Below are positions 1 to 5,612 of a stretch of 7,350 nucleotides of DNA, in pieces. The stretch is from K189A clade bacterium (GTDB lineage: Bacteria; Pseudomonadota; Gammaproteobacteria; Pseudomonadales; Azotimanducaceae): the NCBI GenBank assembly GCA_007571095.1, contig RKSB01000100.1, positions 1 to 7,350 on the forward strand. Direction: 5' to 3'. The notes under the pieces are model-generated. The model searched no databases. It was not told the DNA's origin and saw only the letters and a list, made by a program, of their open reading frames with translations. Both the position numbers and the translations under genes were made by a program. Position 1 is the stretch's first letter. Each line of letters begins with the position of its first letter.

Positions 1-395
1 AGCACATATTGACTCGATTACGACAGCGATTTAAGCAGTCTGAAAAGGGTTAATCCAGCCTTCACGGCATTCAGTCAAATCCTCGAATTCTGAACGCAAC
101 CGTCGAAAGACGAAGAAAGGACAGGACTCGAATTTTCCTCCAAAAAAGAAGTCGTCTCCATTATTTCCACACTATTCCCGCACTAATCAATTTTTACAAT
201 TATTTACGACCTAAACCTGATAATCTGACAAACAAGGATTCAAAGATACTGTATGCCTGTTGGAAAGACTTAAAGTCGCCCGTGTGGTGCGATTTGGCAG
301 TTTTTTACAAACTCGTCTGGCGGTGAGGGAGATAAAAATGTTAAAATAATCGTTTTACTGATTTCGCTTACCAACTCAAAGGAGGGTTACGGAAC
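1..395. other. AT-rich non-coding region upstream of glutamine synthetase
   Basis: No gene is visible here. All three forward frames hit stops within the first 60 bases, so no upstream gene tail is recognisable, and no long reverse frame is open. The stretch from about 140 to 360 is clearly AT-richer than the genes and probably holds the glutamine synthetase promoter. GATAAT at 219-224 resembles a -10 box, but the nearest TTTACA (193-198) is 20 bases away, too far for a good sigma-70 promoter. No convincing sigma-54 site was found (see rejected items). Confidence 0.6.
378..387 (+). promoter_or_regulatory. Strong ribosome binding site fixing the GTG start of glnII
   Basis: AAAGGAGGGT is nearly perfectly complementary to the 16S anti-Shine-Dalgarno sequence. 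The GGAGG core at 381-385 lies 10 bases before GTG at 396. No competing in-frame ATG lies close by, and the protein that follows begins at the usual type II glutamine synthetase N-terminus, so this site decides the start. Confidence 0.85.
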
Positions 396-1427
396 GTGGG
401 CAAACGACTGGCAGAATACATTTGGATTGACGGCTATCAGCCGACTCCTCACTTGCGATCAAAAACAATGGTGTTACCAGCCGACGAAGAGCCGCCTATA
501 TGGGGTTTTGACGGTTCCTCGACCCTGCAGGCTGAAGGCAACGCCTCGGACTGTGTCCTGCGGCCGGTGCTGACTGTTGCGGATCCCATACGAGGCTCCG
601 ACAGCCAGGAAAACATTCTGGTGATGTGCGAAGTACTGAATACCGACCTGACTCCTCACGCAAGCAATATGCGCCATGCCTGCCAAATGCTCTCAGAGCA
701 GTATGCCGATCAGGAAACCTGGTTCGGACTGGAGCAGGAATACACCCTGTTTTGCGGATCTCGGCCTCTGGGCTGGCCATCTCACGGCTTTCCTGCTCCA
801 CAGGGAGGCTACTATTGCGGCGTTGGCGCGGATGAGGTTCACGGTCGAAAGCTGGTTGAACATCACTTGGAAATGTGCCTGAAGGCAGGGCTGTCAATCA
901 CTGGTGTGAATGCAGAGGTCATGCCGGCACAGTGGGAATTTCAGATTGGCCCTCTGGGTGCACCCCAGGTCGCCGATGAGTTGTGGATTGCCCGGTGGTT
1001 GCTGTACAGATGCGGTGAAGACATTCGGTATGGCCCGGAAGGCATAGGTGTCTCCGCAACTCTGGACCCCAAGCCAGTTCCCGGAGACTGGAATGGTGCC
1101 GGCTGTCATACCAACGTCTCGACCAACAAGATGAGAGAGTCCTACGAGGAGTGTATAGCCGCCGTTGAGGCTCTTCGAGAAAGGCACGAGGTCCATGTTC
1201 AGGGCTATGGCGAGGGAGTCGAGCGCAGGCTGACCGGCCAGCACGAAACTGCTAACTACAAGCAGTTTTCGGCCGGTGTATCCGACCGGGGGGCCTCCAT
1301 CAGAATTCCCTGGCAGGTCGAAAAAAACAAGTGCGGGTATCTGGAAGACCGGAGACCAAACGCCAACTGCGACCCCTATGTGGTCACTCGACTGTTAATC
1401 GAAACCATATGCGGTCACGGAAGCTGA
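396..1427 (+). CDS. glnII: Type II (eukaryote-like) glutamine synthetase, GSII
   Basis: Cytosolic enzyme that joins ammonia to glutamate using ATP to make glutamine. The 343 residues match the usual bacterial GSII length and are far shorter than the roughly 470-residue GlnA (GSI). The N-terminal beta-grasp domain carries WGFDGSST (36-43). The catalytic domain shows GLEQEYTL (111-118, metal ligands E113 and E115), NAEVMPAQWEFQIGP (172-186, E174 and E181), DWNGAGCHTN (231-240, H238), RRLTGQHET (277-285), ASIRIP (300-305) and GYLEDRRP (314-321). All metal- and substrate-binding residues known from the human enzyme that I could place are present. MPAQW replaces the commoner MPGQW. GSII enzymes lack the adenylylation site of GlnA, so control is likely by transcription or feedback. 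The gene stands alone: 395 bases upstream and 435 downstream are gene-free. GSII is typical of eukaryotes, rhizobia and actinomycetes, so in a gammaproteobacterium it suggests horizontal acquisition (inference). Confidence 0.95.
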   Translation: MGKRLAEYIWIDGYQPTPHLRSKTMVLPADEEPPIWGFDGSSTLQAEGNASDCVLRPVLTVADPIRGSDSQENILVMCEVLNTDLTPHASNMRHACQMLSEQYADQETWFGLEQEYTLFCGSRPLGWPSHGFPAPQGGYYCGVGADEVHGRKLVEHHLEMCLKAGLSITGVNAEVMPAQWEFQIGPLGAPQVADELWIARWLLYRCGEDIRYGPEGIGVSATLDPKPVPGDWNGAGCHTNVSTNKMRESYEECIAAVEALRERHEVHVQGYGEGVERRLTGQHETANYKQFSAGVSDRGASIRIPWQVEKNKCGYLEDRRPNANCDPYVVTRLLIETICGHGS

Positions 1428-1438
1428 GCCAGATTCAG

Positions 1439-1484
1439 TAGCCTGTTCTCGATGAGCCGGTAGCAGCCCCGAGTCGGCAGGCTA
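1439..1484 (+). terminator. Possible hairpin downstream of glnII
   Basis: TAGCCTG (1439-1445) pairs exactly with CAGGCTA (1478-1484), and inside it CTCG (1448-1451) pairs with CGAG (1470-1473). The dyad begins 12 bases after the glnII stop codon, a fitting place for transcription termination. The stem is interrupted, the apical loop is large and only three T residues follow, so it would be a weak intrinsic terminator. It may be only a stable mRNA 3' end. Confidence 0.3.
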
Positions 1485-1850
1485 TTTGAAAGCTGGATCG
1501 AACAAAAGTTGCTTTTGAGTCTTCTGTGGATGGCAAGTGCGGAGTCGTTGTTCGTCATGCACTCGCCGAAATGCCTGTACTCAGAGGCTTCCAGGACAGT
1601 AGCCGAAAAGAGGAAAGCGGAGAGAGTAGAGGGCGAATCGCCGAATGCCTGGTTGGAAATCTCGATACTCTGAGTGTTCGAGGATGGGACGAAGAGTCCG
1701 GTCATAAACGAAACAACCTGCTCGCTCCTTTAACCGGCCAAGTCTCTGCAAGGAAGCGAAAAAGCCCGAACCTTGTTCCGGGTCTTGCCAGGATAGCGGT
1801 CGAGTACATTCGAGCCATACCGGTGTAGACTATTGTCCAGCTACAAGCTC

Positions 1851-1856
1851 GGAGAG
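1851..1856 (+). promoter_or_regulatory. Ribosome binding site choosing ATG 1863 for the aldehyde dehydrogenase
   Basis: GGAGAG lies six bases before ATG at 1863. The open frame extends upstream to TTG at 1833, but that codon has no Shine-Dalgarno sequence and would add only ten unremarkable residues. The ATG is the better start. Confidence 0.7.
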
Positions 1857-1862
1857 ATTTCC

Positions 1863-3332
1863 ATGCCAGCAGAGCCAGATACATATCATTCGGCAATAAA
1901 CAGCCTGCTTGCCGAAAAGATGGAGATCGGCTTCAAGCACCAGCGGCAGGCTTTTCTGGCCGAAGGCAACGTCAGGTATCGAACTCGGCTCAATCGTCTT
2001 GAGCGGGCCATGACCATTCTGATTGATCGGCGAGACGATTTCGTAGAGGCCCTGAACTCAGACTTCGGCTCTCGATCTCCTCACCAGTCGCTATTGACGG
2101 ATATAGTGGCCTCTCTTGAGCCATTCAAGTTCGCCAAAGCGCACCTCAGGCGATGGATGCAACCCGAAAAGCGCAAGGTAAGCATGCCGCTGGGAATGAT
2201 GGGTACCGAAGCCTGGGTGATTCCCCAGCCGATGGGAGTAGTCGGCCTGGTCAGCCCCTGGAACTTTCCGGTACAACTTACCTTCGCACCTCTGGCCGGA
2301 ATTCTGGCGGCCGGCAACCGAGTCATGATCAAGCCTTCCCAGCATGTCCCCGCAACTTCTGAACTACTCAAGGAAGTCTTCACCGAATACTACGATTCCA
2401 GTGAGGTTCTGGTTATCACCGGCGATGTCGAGGCATCCAGAATTTTCACCAGCCTGCCCTTCGATCACCTGATCTACACAGGCAACGCCTATGCCGCCAA
2501 AGAAATCATACGACGGTCAGCCGACAATCTGACTCGACTGACTCTCGGGCTGGGCGGAAAATCGCCGGTCGTTATCGGTCGCGGCGGACCCCTGTGGCAG
2601 CCCGCCAGACGCATCATGATGGGCAAACTGATTAACGCAGGCCAGGCCTGTCTGGCGCCTGACTACCTGCTGTTGCCACGAGGCAAGGTCGAGGAGTTCA
2701 TTGAATGCGCAGAAGTCGCAATCGCCAAAATGTTTCCAACACTGCTTGACAACTCCGACTACAGCTCCATTATCAGCGAGCGCCATTACCTGCGGTTGCA
2801 ATCTCATCTGGAAGATGCCCGAACCAAAGGCGGAACCGTGGTAACAGTCAACCCGGAAAAGGAGGACTTCGTAGGCCAGAAGCACTACAAGATGCCCCCT
2901 TCTTTTGTCATCGACCCGCACGAAACCATGAATGTGATGAAGGGAGAGATCTTTGGTCCCATCCTGCCGATCAAGGAGTACGACTCGCTGGACGAGGCCA
3001 TACTCTACATTAACTCGCATGCCCGACCGCTGGCGATCTACTACTTTGGCAACGACCAGAGAGAAGAGGACGAACTCCTTGACAGAACCGTGTCCGGAAC
3101 TCTGGTATTCAACGACGTGGGCAGCCAGATAGCCCAGGAAGATCTGCCCTTTGGCGGCGTCGGAGGCAGTGGACAGGGTTGCTACAGGGGCAAGGAAGGC
3201 TTTTTGAATTTCAGCCATCGAAAATCCGTTTTTCGGCAGTCCAAAATGGATGTTGCCAAGAGGAACGGAATCGTTCCGCCCTGGAACAACTCGAAGTTTG
3301 CCTACCTGATCAAACGGATGCTTCGCCGCTGA
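1863..3332 (+). CDS. Coniferyl-aldehyde-dehydrogenase-like (class 3-like) aldehyde dehydrogenase with a missing catalytic Glu
   Basis: A 489-residue NAD(P)-dependent aldehyde dehydrogenase by family, which would oxidise an aromatic or aliphatic aldehyde to the acid in the cytosol. The Rossmann-fold domain has SPWNFP (131-136, oxyanion Asn134) and KPSQ (157-160, cofactor Lys157). The catalytic domain has GQACLAP with nucleophile Cys263 and GEIFGP (361-366, Glu362). The C-terminus PFGGVGGSGQG followed by FLNFSHRKSVF is the class 3/CALDH signature. The general-base motif normally LELGGKSP reads LGLGGKSP: Gly229, codon GGG at 2547-2549, lies exactly 34 residues before the Cys, the same spacing as Glu268 to Cys302 in human ALDH2. 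Two cofactor-site residues also differ, KPSQ for the usual KPSE and TGN (206-208) for TGS. The frame is otherwise intact, so this is either a weakened or repurposed enzyme, an early pseudogene, or a sequencing error at one base. Its substrate cannot be read from sequence. A decayed partial copy follows directly. Confidence 0.9.
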   Translation: MPAEPDTYHSAINSLLAEKMEIGFKHQRQAFLAEGNVRYRTRLNRLERAMTILIDRRDDFVEALNSDFGSRSPHQSLLTDIVASLEPFKFAKAHLRRWMQPEKRKVSMPLGMMGTEAWVIPQPMGVVGLVSPWNFPVQLTFAPLAGILAAGNRVMIKPSQHVPATSELLKEVFTEYYDSSEVLVITGDVEASRIFTSLPFDHLIYTGNAYAAKEIIRRSADNLTRLTLGLGGKSPVVIGRGGPLWQPARRIMMGKLINAGQACLAPDYLLLPRGKVEEFIECAEVAIAKMFPTLLDNSDYSSIISERHYLRLQSHLEDARTKGGTVVTVNPEKEDFVGQKHYKMPPSFVIDPHETMNVMKGEIFGPILPIKEYDSLDEAILYINSHARPLAIYYFGNDQREEDELLDRTVSGTLVFNDVGSQIAQEDLPFGGVGGSGQGCYRGKEGFLNFSHRKSVFRQSKMDVAKRNGIVPPWNNSKFAYLIKRMLRR

Positions 3333-3339
3333 AAAGCCA

Positions 3340-3510
3340 TGCCGGCCCTTAGCGGTGTCGGGGGCAGCGATTTCCGGTAAAGGCTTGCCAAATTTTCGCC
3401 AGACCAGAATGGATGTCGTCGGGCGAAACGGAATCGTTCTGCCCGAAAATAACTCGAAGTTTGCTTGTCGAATCAAGCGGATGCTTCGGCGTGAAAACAG
3501 CCAGGCCGGT
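3340..3510 (+). pseudogene. Degenerate duplicate of the aldehyde dehydrogenase 3' end
   Basis: 3392-3493 aligns without gaps to 3229-3330 (offset 163). I count 24 mismatches in 102 bases, about 76% identity. Translated, FRQ then MDV, RNGIV, NNSKFA and IKRMLRR recur, with 25 of 33 residues identical to the parent C-terminus. Upstream, 3345-3368 resembles the parent's PFGGVGG coding stretch, reading SGVGGS, then meets an in-frame TAA at 3378-3380 and shifts frame. At the end a one-base deletion turns CGCTGA into CGTGA, removing the stop codon. Similarity continues past the stop into the parent's own 3' flank (GAAAA then GCC and GCCGG). This pattern fits an old tandem duplication of a roughly 165-bp unit that has since decayed. 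No functional product is expected. Confidence 0.85.
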
Positions 3511-3555
3511 CCCGTAGCCGGCGATTTTCTCAACCGCTACTCTTCCGTTTGAGGT

Positions 3556-3561
3556 TATAAT
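3556..3561 (+). promoter_or_regulatory. Likely -10 box of the rpsP operon promoter
   Basis: A perfect TATAAT lies 110 bases before the rpsP start, followed by the GC-rich stretch GGCACCCC. Such a discriminator is common in promoters under stringent control (inference). No good -35 box sits 16-18 bases upstream, where ACCGCT (3533-3538) is a poor match, and there is no extended -10 TG. The promoter either depends on an activator or is weaker than the -10 suggests. Confidence 0.5.
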
Positions 3562-3575
3562 GGCACCCCTTCAGG

Positions 3576-3594
3576 CTTTCAGGTCTGCTGAAAG
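3576..3594 (+). other. Hairpin in the rpsP leader
   Basis: CTTTCAG (3576-3582) and CTGAAAG (3588-3594) form a perfect 7-bp stem with a 5-base loop. An alternative pairing is possible between CTGCT (3585-3589) and AGCAG (3596-3600), so two mutually exclusive folds could exist around the purine-rich AAAGGAG at 3591-3597. No T tract follows, so it is not an intrinsic terminator. A role in leader control of the operon is speculative. Confidence 0.35.
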
Positions 3595-3618
3595 GAGCAG
3601 GATATCTAAAGGAATAGA

Positions 3619-3648
3619 ATGCCCAAAGAAATAGGCCCAAAGAAATAG
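3619..3648 (+). CDS. Possible nine-residue leader peptide upstream of rpsP
   Basis: ATG at 3619 opens a short frame reading MPKEIGPKK and ending at TAG 3646-3648. AAAGGA at 3608-3613 sits five bases before the ATG, a reasonable ribosome binding site. The peptide is made almost entirely of the 14-bp tandem repeat, so the frame may be accidental. If translated, it ends 23 bases before the rpsP ATG and could influence translation of S16. I know of no homologue. Confidence 0.2.
   Translation: MPKEIGPKK
3621..3648 (+). repeat. 14-bp perfect tandem duplication in the rpsP leader
   Basis: GCCCAAAGAAATAG occurs at 3621-3634 and again directly at 3635-3648 without mismatch. The flanks also share AATAGAATG (3613-3621 and 3644-3652). 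This is typical of recent replication slippage. It lies between the predicted promoter and the rpsP ribosome binding site (GGAG, 3663-3666), so it lengthens the leader. Confidence 0.9.
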
Positions 3649-3671
3649 AATGATGTGTATTTGGAGTTTTT

Positions 3672-4205
3672 ATGGTCAGAATTCGTCTGTCTCGCAGTGG
3701 TGCTAAAAAGCGACCCTTTTACTACTTCACGGTAGCCGACTCAAGACGCGCTCGGAACGGCGGATTTATTGAGCGGATAGGTTTTTACAATCCGCTGGCC
3801 GCCGAAAACGAAGAAGGGCTGAAAGTAAACCTCGACCGATTTGACTACTGGCTTTCCGTCGGCGGCCAACCAAGCGAGAGGGTTAAGCGGCTGATTAAGC
3901 AGGTCAGCCAGGCGTCTTCAGTGGTAGAGGAAGCCCAGGAAGCAGAAACAGCTGCCCCCGAGGAAGCAGAAAAGCCCGAAGCACAAGCAAAAAAACCGGA
4001 AAAGCCCGAAGCACAAGCAGCAGCCGACACAAAAGCCGAAAAGCCGAAAGCCAGAACCAAAAAACCTGACGCCGGAAAAGCGACCGCAAAAACAACCAGA
4101 GCAAAGTCCTCAAGTGCCTCCGAAGCGGCCAAAACAAAGAAGCCCGTGAAGGCCGGCAAAGCAGCCTCCGGCGATGACCAGGACAGCAACCAGACTTCTG
4201 CCTGA
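3672..4205 (+). CDS. rpsP: 30S ribosomal protein S16 with long low-complexity C-terminal tail
   Basis: Ribosomal protein that binds 16S rRNA and helps assemble the 30S body. Residues 1-80 match S16 closely: MVRIRLSRSGAKKRPFYY at the start, then ADSRRARNG (23-30), FIERIGFYNP (32-41) and LDRFDYWL (54-61). The family is usually about 80-90 residues, but this protein has 177. Residues 81-177 are a disordered-looking tail, first Glu/Ala-rich and then Lys/Ala/Pro-rich with repeated KKP, EKPEAQA and AK motifs, resembling bacterial histone H1-like tails. GGAG at 3663-3666 precedes the ATG by five bases. It is the first gene of the rpsP-rimM-trmD-rplS operon, and its 3' end overlaps the predicted rimM start by 32 bases. 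S16 tails of varying length occur in other bacteria. What this one does is unknown, perhaps RNA contact through its lysines. Confidence 0.96.
   Translation: MVRIRLSRSGAKKRPFYYFTVADSRRARNGGFIERIGFYNPLAAENEEGLKVNLDRFDYWLSVGGQPSERVKRLIKQVSQASSVVEEAQEAETAAPEEAEKPEAQAKKPEKPEAQAAADTKAEKPKARTKKPDAGKATAKTTRAKSSSASEAAKTKKPVKAGKAASGDDQDSNQTSA
3969..4019 (+). repeat. Direct repeat inside the S16 tail
   Basis: A 21-bp sequence beginning GAAAAGCCCGAAGC occurs perfectly at 3969-3989 and 3999-4019, 30 bp apart and in frame. It encodes the doubled EKPEAQA. Because the spacing is a multiple of three, the tail could grow or shrink by slippage without breaking the frame. Confidence 0.9.
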
Positions 4206-4770
4206 CTCCCTTCGGAAGTCCGCTTTTCCCATCACCACAAACAGCCGGCAATCACAGGAGAGAGTCGTCGTCGGCAGATTCGGTACTGCCTTTGGAGTCG
4301 GCGGGTGGATCAGAGTGCATTCCTTCACTCATCCCAGAGAAAACCTCAAGCAATACAAACCCTGGCTGGTTCAGAAAGATTCTGCATGGATAACTCTTGA
4401 AATCGACGGCTGCAAAAGCCACTCGGCGAGCCTTATCGCCCGCATAAAGGGTATTCGGGATCGCGACTCGGTAAGACAATTCACCGGCTGTATTCTCGCC
4501 GTACACGAAAAGACCCTGCCTCGCCCGAAAGCAGGAGAATACTACTGGCGAGACCTGACTGGGCTGAAAGTACTGACTGCAAACGGAAAAGCATTCGGCC
4601 GAGTCGACAGGCTGATAGACAACAACGCCCGCCACATTCTGGTCGTCAAACCCGATAAGCAGCAGAAAGAGATTCTGATTCCCTGGCTTCCTGAACAGGG
4701 CGTTATTCAAAAGGTCGATCTGGCGAAAGGCGAAATCGTGGTAGATTGGTACATGGATCACTCGCAATAG
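4174..4770 (+). CDS. rimM: 16S rRNA processing / 30S maturation factor RimM
   Basis: Assembly factor that binds S19 and helps mature the 3' domain of 16S rRNA in the 30S subunit. The N-terminal RimM domain begins near residue 31 with VVVGRFGTAFGVGGWIRVHS and includes YKPWLVQ (61-67) and IKGIRDRDSV (91-100). The PRC-barrel domain starts at GEYYWRDLTG (121-130) and ends at VDLAKGEIVVDWY (181-193), as in the E. coli protein. The full 198 residues exceed E. coli RimM by about 16 because of an N-terminal stretch of about 30 residues. ATG 4174 overlaps rpsP by 32 bases and has no clear Shine-Dalgarno sequence. It is the only ATG, GTG or TTG in frame before the conserved domain, so translational coupling to rpsP, or a rare start such as CTG 4198 or ATC 4231, must be assumed. 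trmD follows after 34 bases. Confidence 0.93.
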   Translation: MTRTATRLLPDSLRKSAFPITTNSRQSQERVVVGRFGTAFGVGGWIRVHSFTHPRENLKQYKPWLVQKDSAWITLEIDGCKSHSASLIARIKGIRDRDSVRQFTGCILAVHEKTLPRPKAGEYYWRDLTGLKVLTANGKAFGRVDRLIDNNARHILVVKPDKQQKEILIPWLPEQGVIQKVDLAKGEIVVDWYMDHSQ

Positions 4771-4804
4771 CGAATCGTTTCGGCGTTGTGCCTGGCTCGA
4801 AATC

Positions 4805-5587
4805 ATGACTAAAGAAAATCGATGCCAGTGGTTTGGCCTGGTCAGCATTCTGCCTGAAATGTTTGAGGCAATCAGCCATTACGGCATCACAGGTAAAGCG
4901 GTCAAAAGCGGGTTGGTTGAAATTCACACCTTCAACCCCAGAGATTTTGCCACTGACCGTCACCTGACTGTCGATGACAAGCCTTTTGGTGGTGGTGGTG
5001 GCATGCTGCTGATGGCAGAGCCTGTTCGTTCAGCCATTGCAGCCGCCGTGGCGGCCGCTCCCGCCAAACCCAGAGTTATTTATCTGACTCCGCAGGGTCG
5101 GCCGGTCAAGCAGCAGGATATTCTCGCTCTCTGTTCGACAACCAGCCTGGTGCTGCTGGCCGGTCGTTACGAAGGCGTCGACGAACGAGTCATCGAACTG
5201 GATGTCGATGAGCAGTTGTCGATAGGGGACTATGTGCTGACCGGCGGAGAATTGCCGGCTATGGTGCTGATGGATGCCATGATCCGTCTGTTGCCCGGCG
5301 CAGTCGGCAACACCGGCTCGATAATCGCCGAAAGCTTTCATGATGGCCTTCTCGATTACCCGCAATTCACCAGACCCCGCTGCGTGAACAATTTGAAAGT
5401 ACCCGAAGTGCTGGTCTCCGGCAATCGTCAGGAAATTGATCGCTGGCGGCGAAAGCAGGCACTTGGACGAACTCTGCAACGACGGCCCGATATGTTGAAA
5501 AACCGTCAGTGGTCCGAACAGGAACGTCGTCTGTTGGAAGAGTATCTACAGGAAGAACGCGACTCTTCGACTGATTGTGATGTATAA
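4805..5587 (+). CDS. trmD: tRNA (guanine-N1-)-methyltransferase TrmD
   Basis: Methylates N1 of G37 next to the anticodon of tRNAs reading CUN, CCN and CGG, using S-adenosylmethionine, and so prevents +1 frameshifting. It works as a homodimer with a SPOUT trefoil knot. At 260 residues it is slightly longer than the E. coli protein (255), with about seven extra at the N-terminus. Visible motifs are PRDF (45-48), TVDD (55-58), YLTPQGRP (93-100), GRYEGVDERV (120-129), SIGDYVLTGGELPAM (139-153) and DGLLDYPQFTRP (180-191). R161 corresponds to E. coli Arg154. Two conserved positions differ: GGGPGM reads GGGGGM (Gly65 for Pro58), encoded by a GGT run at 4988-4999, and the catalytic Asp169 position holds Glu176 (AESF). 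The Glu is a conservative carboxylate and may be natural in other lineages. No good ribosome binding site precedes ATG 4805. It ends 25 bases before rplS. Confidence 0.96.
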   Translation: MTKENRCQWFGLVSILPEMFEAISHYGITGKAVKSGLVEIHTFNPRDFATDRHLTVDDKPFGGGGGMLLMAEPVRSAIAAAVAAAPAKPRVIYLTPQGRPVKQQDILALCSTTSLVLLAGRYEGVDERVIELDVDEQLSIGDYVLTGGELPAMVLMDAMIRLLPGAVGNTGSIIAESFHDGLLDYPQFTRPRCVNNLKVPEVLVSGNRQEIDRWRRKQALGRTLQRRPDMLKNRQWSEQERRLLEEYLQEERDSSTDCDV

Positions 5588-5599
5588 TTCCGCTCTTCT

Positions 5600-5604
5600 G
5601 GAGG
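5600..5604 (+). promoter_or_regulatory. Ribosome binding site deciding the rplS start
   Basis: GGAGG lies eight bases before ATG 5613. The open frame extends upstream to GTG 5577 inside trmD, but that would add twelve residues absent from L19 proteins, and the ribosome binding site would then be inside the coding region. ATG 5613 is preferred. Confidence 0.85.
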
Positions 5605-5612
5605 TGGAGTTC

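Larger units (their letters stand above)
1428..1862. other. Gene-free region between glnII and the aldehyde dehydrogenase
   Basis: I see no recognisable gene in this stretch. A 100-codon forward frame (1526-1828) and a 96-codon reverse frame (1415-1705) are open, but neither has a convincing ribosome binding site, a known motif or natural-looking composition. Small inverted repeats occur: CAAAAG/CTTTTG at 1503-1508 and 1512-1517, an imperfect CCCGAA/TTCCGGG at 1765-1782, and the larger dyad listed separately. The promoter of the aldehyde dehydrogenase should lie in the last 100 bases, but no good -35/-10 pair stands out. Confidence 0.55.

Noticed and set aside
285..299. Sigma-54 promoter upstream of glnII (TGG...GGCA)
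   Set aside because: GG (286-287) and GC (297-298) are nine bases apart where ten are required, and the -12 TTGC is absent. The alternative starting at TTGGCA (294-299) has no GC at the -12 position.
338..349. Three-codon frame (MLK) after GAGGGAGA upstream of glnII
   Set aside because: Too short to distinguish from chance in AT-rich DNA, and glnII has its own strong ribosome binding site.
1526..1828. 100-codon forward frame before the aldehyde dehydrogenase
   Set aside because: No ribosome binding site, no recognisable motif and unremarkable composition. Treated as chance.
2517..3533. 338-codon reverse-strand open frame across the aldehyde dehydrogenase and its partial copy
   Set aside because: It is the antisense shadow of a clear forward gene. 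Its internal repeat comes only from the duplicated DNA, and it shows no family motif of its own.
3969..4019. CRISPR-like repeat-spacer pattern
   Set aside because: Only two copies, in frame within the low-complexity S16 tail. Coding slippage explains them.
3845..4189. Reverse-strand frames over the S16 tail with hydrophobic, membrane-like translation
   Set aside because: The hydrophobicity is an antisense artefact of Ala/Lys/Glu-rich codons on the forward strand.
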